Positions 58,873 to 64,000 of a stretch of 64,000 nucleotides of DNA are shown here, piece by piece. Position 1 is the first letter of the stretch. The number at the start of each line of letters is the position of its first letter. A program made the translations under genes and the position numbers. This DNA is from Cyclobacterium qasimii M12-11B (GTDB lineage: Bacteria > Bacteroidota > Bacteroidia > Cytophagales > Cyclobacteriaceae), in the NCBI RefSeq assembly GCF_000427295.1, contig NZ_ATNM01000110.1, forward strand, positions 1 through 64,000, in the 5' to 3' direction. The notes under the pieces were generated by a model, which saw only the letters and a list, made by a program, of their open reading frames with translations, had not been told where the DNA came from and ran no database searches.

Positions 58873-60264
58873 ATGAGGTTAAAATCATTCTATATTCTAG
58901 TAGTGACTTTACTATTGTCCATTCCAATTTGGAATGTGGCAATAGCTCAGGAAAATGCAATGAATGTCTCAATCAATCCAATGGGAGAAGAGACCATCAT
59001 GCCTTTTTATGACTACGAGCATATACCGGATTTTACCTATGAAGAAGTAGAAAAGCGTATCGCAGAAATGGATACCGATATGCCTTTTGAATTAAATGAA
59101 ACTATTTTTGCCTTCATTGATTATTTCACGGTAAGAAATAGAGATTACACCCGCATGGTCCTTGAAAGACAGGACATGTACTTCCCTATGTTTGATACTT
59201 ATCTTTCGGCGCACAATATGCCTGAAGACATCAAGTACCTTTCCATAATTGAATCTGGCCTGAATCCTAAGGCCAAATCTCGTGTAGGAGCAATGGGACT
59301 TTGGCAATTTATGCCTGCAACAGGGAAAGAGTTTAAACTGTATTACAACAGTCATGTGGACGACAGGCTTGATCCAGAACTTTCTACTGAAGCAGCCATT
59401 CGCTATCTTAAAGCACTTAACAGAAGGTACGACAATTGGGAGTTAGCACTTGCTGCTTATAATTGTGGTCCTGGAAATGTGAACAAGGCCATTCGTCGCT
59501 CCGGAGGAAAAAGAACATTTTGGGAAATTTACAGGTTTTTGCCTCGTGAAACACGAAGCTATATACCGCAATTTCAAGCCATCATGTATGTATTGAGATA
59601 TGCTGAGGAGCACAATCTAATATTGGAAGAACCCTCCTACCCTGTCGCCTATGAGAAGGTAGATATGGGAAATGGATATACCCTGGAAAACCTGGCCAAA
59701 CATACAGGGCTTTGCATTGAGGACCTTGAATATTTGAACCCTTCTTTGTTAAAGAGTAAAGTTCCTAATTTTGGCAAAGCGTTAAGTATTAATGTACCCA
59801 AGGCAGGACACAAATTCATCACCGACAATCAAGGCTGGATTAAAGATTCATTAAAAATCGAAACGGAGAGGTTCCTAGCTGAATTGCCCGAAAGAGAACC
59901 AGTAAAACCACTTCATAGTGCTACTTACAGAGTTAGAAGTGGTGATGTACTGGGCAAAATAGCCGCAAGGTATGGCGTTTCAGTAAATCAACTCAAATCC
60001 TGGAATGGTTTGTATTCTAATACAATCAAAATAGGTCAGGTACTTCATATCCACCAAGACAAAGACAACTTCGAGAAAAATCTCGCTTCAACACAAACCA
60101 TCTCTACGAACAACAACGGAGGCAAATTGTACACAGTCCAACCCGGGGACTCGCTTTGGTTAATTTCAAAAAAACTGGAAGGTGTGACTATTGATCAGCT
60201 TAAAAAACTAAATAACCTGAACAATAATCAAATAAAACCAGGTCAAAAATTAATCATAGGATAG
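58873..60264 (+). CDS. MltD-like lytic transglycosylase with two LysM domains
   Basis: A 463-residue secreted enzyme. The signal peptide ends near NVAIAQ. The GH23 domain holds the catalytic Glu in SIIESGLNPKAKS near residue 125, followed by GAMGLWQFMPATGKEF and ALAAYNCGPGNV. Two LysM peptidoglycan-binding domains follow: YRVRSGDVLGKIAARYG near residue 355 and YTVQPGDSLWLISKKL near 417. It cleaves peptidoglycan, forming 1,6-anhydro ends. It is co-directional with gatA and the DUF4837 gene. Confidence 0.9.
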   Translation: MRLKSFYILVVTLLLSIPIWNVAIAQENAMNVSINPMGEETIMPFYDYEHIPDFTYEEVEKRIAEMDTDMPFELNETIFAFIDYFTVRNRDYTRMVLERQDMYFPMFDTYLSAHNMPEDIKYLSIIESGLNPKAKSRVGAMGLWQFMPATGKEFKLYYNSHVDDRLDPELSTEAAIRYLKALNRRYDNWELALAAYNCGPGNVNKAIRRSGGKRTFWEIYRFLPRETRSYIPQFQAIMYVLRYAEEHNLILEEPSYPVAYEKVDMGNGYTLENLAKHTGLCIEDLEYLNPSLLKSKVPNFGKALSINVPKAGHKFITDNQGWIKDSLKIETERFLAELPEREPVKPLHSATYRVRSGDVLGKIAARYGVSVNQLKSWNGLYSNTIKIGQVLHIHQDKDNFEKNLASTQTISTNNNGGKLYTVQPGDSLWLISKKLEGVTIDQLKKLNNLNNNQIKPGQKLIIG

Positions 60265-60346
60265 TTTTCAAACTAATTTGTTAATTGTTTTTTAAGTTGT
60301 CATAAATATCCCTAAATTAGGCTTGAACAAAAATAAACGAACCATT

Positions 60347-61435
60347 ATGAGTTTAAGATTTTGCATTATAGCCTTATTTTCAGCTCTGATTTTTGCCGGT
60401 TGTGAAAGCAATACTGGAGCAAATTCAGATAGCAACAAGCCTAAAGCAAGGGGTACTCTAGGAGAAATCATACTAGTAATTGATTCAACAAAATATGCTG
60501 GTCCTGTTGGAGATGCCCTTAAAAATGTTTTCGAATCCAATATCGAAGGCATCATTCGTGAGGAGTCCATGTTTTACATGAGAAAGGTGGACCCTAGAAA
60601 AATGACAAGAATATTGAAGATGGCTTCTAACATTATATTTGTCACCACGTTTGATGATAGAAGTGGTGGAAGTAGAACTATCGCCAATCAATTTACGCCT
60701 GAGTCCATCGAAAAAAGCAAGGCTGATTCTTCCATATTTATGCTCAGAAATCAAAATGAGTTTGCCGTTGGTCAGGAAGTCCTGTATTTATTTGGTGAAA
60801 ATGAGCCAGAGCTTATCAAAAATATTGAAGCCAACAAACAAGCATTACAAAACCTCTTTTCCAATAAAGAAAAAGAGATTTTAAGTGCTGCACTTTTTAG
60901 TCGTAAAAATGGCGAAGTCTCTGAGATGGCGAAGGGTAAATTCGGTGTTGAGCTCAGTCTCCCCGCATCCTATCAATTCGTAAAAGAGGAGGAGAACTTT
61001 ATTTGGTGTAGGCAACCTACCCCTAGAATAGACAAACCAGATATAAGTGTGTTCTTTTATCAGACTGCTTATGAAGACGAATCTCAGGTTTTTCCAGAAA
61101 ACATTATTAAGTTGAGGGACGAAATTACCAGAAACACAATTTTTGGAGATCCTGAACAACCTGAATCCTTTGTGGTCACTGAAAAACAGCAACCTCCAAT
61201 TTTCAGAAACATTAGAATTGATGGACAGTATTCCACAGAAATGCGTGGATCCTGGAAAACAAACAACTTGTCAATGGGTGGCTCATTTTTATCCTATACT
61301 GTGGTAGATGAAGAAAAAGGAATGATTTTCTATATGGAAGGATTCGTCTATTACCCGAATGAGGCACATAGAGCTTCTTTAAGAGAGATTGAGACCATTC
61401 TTCAAGCTACCAAGTTCAATTTGGCAAAAGAATAA
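60347..61435 (+). CDS. DUF4837-family lipoprotein
   Basis: A 362-residue lipoprotein from the ATG at 60347 (an upstream TTG adds eight residues). The lipobox is IFAGC (Cys19). RGTLGEIILVIDSTKYAGPV opens the domain, followed by RKVDPRKMTRILKMASNIIF, KGKFGVELSLPASYQFVKEE and FIWCRQPTPRIDKPDISVFF, the family pattern. A function in the envelope is likely but unknown. It is flanked by an MltD-like gene and maeB, on the same strand. Confidence 0.82.
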   Translation: MSLRFCIIALFSALIFAGCESNTGANSDSNKPKARGTLGEIILVIDSTKYAGPVGDALKNVFESNIEGIIREESMFYMRKVDPRKMTRILKMASNIIFVTTFDDRSGGSRTIANQFTPESIEKSKADSSIFMLRNQNEFAVGQEVLYLFGENEPELIKNIEANKQALQNLFSNKEKEILSAALFSRKNGEVSEMAKGKFGVELSLPASYQFVKEEENFIWCRQPTPRIDKPDISVFFYQTAYEDESQVFPENIIKLRDEITRNTIFGDPEQPESFVVTEKQQPPIFRNIRIDGQYSTEMRGSWKTNNLSMGGSFLSYTVVDEEKGMIFYMEGFVYYPNEAHRASLREIETILQATKFNLAKE

Positions 61436-61471
61436 ATTTCATAAAAACAGATAATTATTTTCCCTTACGCA

Positions 61472-63736
61472 ATGAAGATAAGAAAAGAGGATGCATTAAA
61501 TTATCATGAATTTAAGAGACCTGGGAAAATAGAGGTAGTACCCACAAAACCTCTTTCCAGCCAACTAGACTTGGCCTTGGCTTATTCTCCTGGGGTTGCA
61601 GAACCGTGTACTGCGATACAAAACAACCCTGAAGACGTCTATAAATACACCGCTAAGGGCAACTTAGTAGCTGTAATTTCAAATGGAACAGCCGTTTTAG
61701 GGTTAGGAAATATAGGACCAGCAGCTTCAAAGCCAGTCATGGAAGGCAAAGGGGTTTTGTTTAAGAAATTCGCTGGAATAGATGTTTTTGACCTAGAAAT
61801 AGACGAGAATGACCCTGAAAAGCTAATTGAAACCATTCGTTCTTTAGAGCCTACATTTGGAGGCATCAACCTGGAGGACATCAAAGCACCTGAATGTTTT
61901 ATCATTGAAAAAAGGCTGAAGGAATTAATGAAGATTCCAGTAATGCACGATGATCAACATGGTACAGCCATAATTTCTGGCGCTGCGCTACTGAATGCGC
62001 TGGAAATGATCCAGAAAAAAATAGAAAAAATAAAATTAGTTGTAAGTGGTGCAGGTGCGGCAGCCATTTCCTGCGCAAGGTTCTATATAAAACTTGGCGT
62101 TAAGTTGGAAAACGTTGTCATGTGTGACATTGACGGTGTCATAAGAAAAGACAGGGAAAACCTTACAGATATTCATGGCATGTTTGCCACAGATAGGGAC
62201 CTCTATACCATCACTGAAGCCATGCAGGGAGCTGACGTGTTTTTAGGACTTTCTGCTGGAAACATCATTAATCAGGACCAGATAAGAGCTATGGCTAAAA
62301 ACCCCATAGTTTTTGCCCTCGCCAATCCAACACCAGAAATCAGCTACGAGGAGGCAATGGCCGCCAGAAAGGACATCATTATGGCCACCGGTCGTTCAGA
62401 TTACCCCAACCAGGTGAACAATGTGATAGGCTTTCCTTATATATTCAGAGGTGCTTTGGATGTTAGGGCCACGGGGATCAATGAAGAGATGAAATTAGCA
62501 GCTGCTTTGGCAATCGCTAACCTCGCTAAAGAGCCAGTCCCAGACATTGTTAACAAAGCTTATGGGGAAGCAAAATTAGCTTTTGGAAAAACATACCTTA
62601 TTCCCAAACCTTTGGACCCAAGGCTAATTACTACAATTGCTCCTGCTGTGGCCAAAGCGGCCATGGAATCAGGTGTAGCCAAAAGCCATATCAAAGATTG
62701 GCAAGCCTATGAATTAGACCTTCAGGAAAGAATCGGCATAGACCAACGCTTAATGTCACGCGTAGTAGCCAGAGCCAAAAAAGATCCTAAACGAGTGGTA
62801 TTTGCAGAAGCAGATAACCCTAAAATTTTAAAAGCTGCTCAAATAATGCGGGATGAAAAAATTGGCATCCCAATATTACTTGGCAATAAGGGCAAAATCA
62901 AAAAACTTATCCAAGCCAATTCACTTGATTTGGAGGACATAATTGTAATTGATCCCAACGAAGAAAAAATCAAATTAAGGCATTACGGTCAATTGCTATA
63001 TGACAAAAGGAAGCGCAAAGGCTTAACCTTGTATGAGGCTAAAAAACTCATGAAAGACCGTAATTATTTTGGTGCAATGATGGTAGAAGTAGGTGAAGGT
63101 GATGCACTAATTTCAGGATTGACAAAAGATTACCCAAGAACCATCCTCCCCTCACTTCAAATTATTGGCGTTAAAAAAGGTGTAGACAAGGTAGCTGGGA
63201 TGTATATCATGAATTCTGACAGGGGGCCACTCTTTTTTGCAGATACCACAGTAAACGAAAATCCAAGTGCCGACGAACTGGTAGAGATAATCGGATTAAC
63301 GGCCAATGGGGTACGCTTTTTTGATATAGAACCAAAAATTGCAATTTTGTCTTACTCCAACTTTGGATCAGCCAAAGGACAGGTACCTTTAAAAACAGCA
63401 TTGGCCACCACAAAAGCCAAAGCGCAATATCCTGATTTAGTAATCGAAGGAGAAATGCAAGCCAATGTGGCTTTAGATGAGAGCATTCAAAAGGAAAATT
63501 ACCCTTTTAGTGCCTTAATTAACAATAAGGCCAACACCCTGATTTTCCCTGATCTTGCCTCCGGAAATATTGCCTATAAATTGGTGGCTGAAATCGGTAA
63601 TGCTGAAGCCATTGGCCCTATACTTTTGGGCATGAATAAATCTGTTCACATTTTACAATTGGGTAGCTCAATACGAGAAATAGTCAATATGATAGCCATT
63701 GCGGTAGTGGATGCTCAAACCATAGAAACTGAATGA
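61472..63736 (+). CDS. maeB: NADP-dependent malic enzyme with C-terminal phosphotransacetylase-like domain
   Basis: A 754-residue enzyme. Residues 1-420 form the malic enzyme part: [29 protein letters not shown] and the Rossmann segment [16 protein letters not shown]. Residues about 430-754 resemble phosphotransacetylase ([35 protein letters not shown]), which in MaeB has a regulatory role and lacks activity. It decarboxylates malate to pyruvate, making NADPH. Its stop overlaps the ruvA start (ATGA). Confidence 0.93.
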   Translation: MKIRKEDALNYHEFKRPGKIEVVPTKPLSSQLDLALAYSPGVAEPCTAIQNNPEDVYKYTAKGNLVAVISNGTAVLGLGNIGPAASKPVMEGKGVLFKKFAGIDVFDLEIDENDPEKLIETIRSLEPTFGGINLEDIKAPECFIIEKRLKELMKIPVMHDDQHGTAIISGAALLNALEMIQKKIEKIKLVVSGAGAAAISCARFYIKLGVKLENVVMCDIDGVIRKDRENLTDIHGMFATDRDLYTITEAMQGADVFLGLSAGNIINQDQIRAMAKNPIVFALANPTPEISYEEAMAARKDIIMATGRSDYPNQVNNVIGFPYIFRGALDVRATGINEEMKLAAALAIANLAKEPVPDIVNKAYGEAKLAFGKTYLIPKPLDPRLITTIAPAVAKAAMESGVAKSHIKDWQAYELDLQERIGIDQRLMSRVVARAKKDPKRVVFAEADNPKILKAAQIMRDEKIGIPILLGNKGKIKKLIQANSLDLEDIIVIDPNEEKIKLRHYGQLLYDKRKRKGLTLYEAKKLMKDRNYFGAMMVEVGEGDALISGLTKDYPRTILPSLQIIGVKKGVDKVAGMYIMNSDRGPLFFADTTVNENPSADELVEIIGLTANGVRFFDIEPKIAILSYSNFGSAKGQVPLKTALATTKAKAQYPDLVIEGEMQANVALDESIQKENYPFSALINNKANTLIFPDLASGNIAYKLVAEIGNAEAIGPILLGMNKSVHILQLGSSIREIVNMIAIAVVDAQTIETE

Positions 63737-64000
63737 TTACTTACCTGAAAGGAAAATTAGCGTTTAAAGATCCCACCCATGTCATAATAGACATACACGG
63801 AATTGGATATGAAGTTAAAATATCATTAAACACTTACGGGAAAATAGCCGAAAAGGAAGAAGTAATGCTTCACACTTATCTCCATATCAAGGAAGATGCC
63901 CATACCTTATATGGCTTTATTGAAGCTTCAGAAAAAAAAGCATTTTTAGACCTGATTTCAATTTCAGGTGTAGGGGCAAATACAGGATTAATGATCCTGT
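63733..64000 (+). CDS. ruvA: Holliday junction DNA helicase subunit RuvA (partial, cut by the window end)
   Basis: About 89 residues are present. The start [20 protein letters not shown] and the segment VMLHTYLHIKEDAHTLYGF belong to the RuvA OB-fold domain I. DLISISGVGANTGL begins the helix-hairpin-helix domain II, where the window stops. RuvA binds four-way junctions and partners RuvB. It overlaps the maeB stop by four bases, suggesting translational coupling. Confidence 0.92.
   Translation, partial: MITYLKGKLAFKDPTHVIIDIHGIGYEVKISLNTYGKIAEKEEVMLHTYLHIKEDAHTLYGFIEASEKKAFLDLISISGVGANTGLMIL

Noticed and set aside
1-64000. CRISPR array, rRNA or tRNA genes, intact insertion sequences
   Set aside because: I found no regularly spaced direct repeats, no recognisable rRNA or tRNA and no transposase gene. 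Only short palindromic repeats are present.

Overview
The window looks like a chromosomal segment of an AT-rich member of the Bacteroidota, probably order Cytophagales and plausibly a marine Cyclobacteriaceae relative. The evidence is a PorP/SprF type IX secretion protein beside a large adhesin with a type B (CHU_C-like) C-terminus, DUF4292 and DUF4837 lipoproteins, a SusD C-terminal remnant, a PUL-type sulfatase, a Thermus/Rickettsia-type NADP isocitrate dehydrogenase, a malic enzyme fused to a phosphotransacetylase domain, and Bacteroidota-style promoters (TTTG - 19 bp - TAnnTTTG). The genus is inference.

Region 1 (1-15 kb, minus strand) is a catabolic locus. Ten tightly spaced genes run from a Tat-exported Gfo/Idh/MocA protein (12673) to an NCS1-type permease (278) and end at a strong terminator (171-209). 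Between them lie two more cytoplasmic Gfo/Idh/MocA dehydrogenases plus a cytoplasmic paralogue of the first, a PIG-L deacetylase, a NagB-like isomerase/deaminase, a three-domain SGNH / PVC-type propeller / azurin lipoprotein, a DhnA-type aldolase and a PfkB kinase. Upstream lie a SusD C-terminal relic and a frameshifted sulfatase. The substrate is unknown; an amino sugar, cyclitol or similar compound is my inference.

Region 2 (15-22.5 kb) has a DUF5996 gene, a cluster of intergenic palindromic repeats, and a second, amino-sugar-flavoured minus-strand group (NagX-like acetyltransferase, GH20-like protein, cupin phosphomannose-isomerase-like protein, ROK kinase, TPR lipoprotein). Region 3 (22.7-29.6 kb) is mostly housekeeping: a GT2 glycosyltransferase, ybaB, hisS, a small basic ORF, a YfcE-like phosphoesterase, pdhB and ffh. 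Region 4 (29.7-41 kb) is accessory: a possible DUF6508 gene behind two perfect palindromic elements, the gliding/adhesin gene with its SprF partner, a glycerophosphodiester phosphodiesterase, an ECF sigma factor with a membrane partner, a collagen-like lipoprotein and an NAD(P)-binding protein.

Region 5 (41.3-48.5 kb) is a surface-polysaccharide group (YfhO, methyltransferase, two glycosyltransferases, flippase). Region 6 (48.5-64 kb) contains icd, an enoyl-CoA hydratase, a second flippase, dut, a TPR protein, DUF4292, an EnvC-like degenerate LytM protein, tatA, gatA, an MltD-like transglycosylase, DUF4837, maeB and the start of ruvA.

A striking feature of the whole window is the set of single-base indels, nearly all in A/T homopolymers. 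They break at least seven reading frames, including hisS and gatA, which are normally essential. I read these as sequencing or assembly errors, and I annotate the affected genes over their full corrected span.
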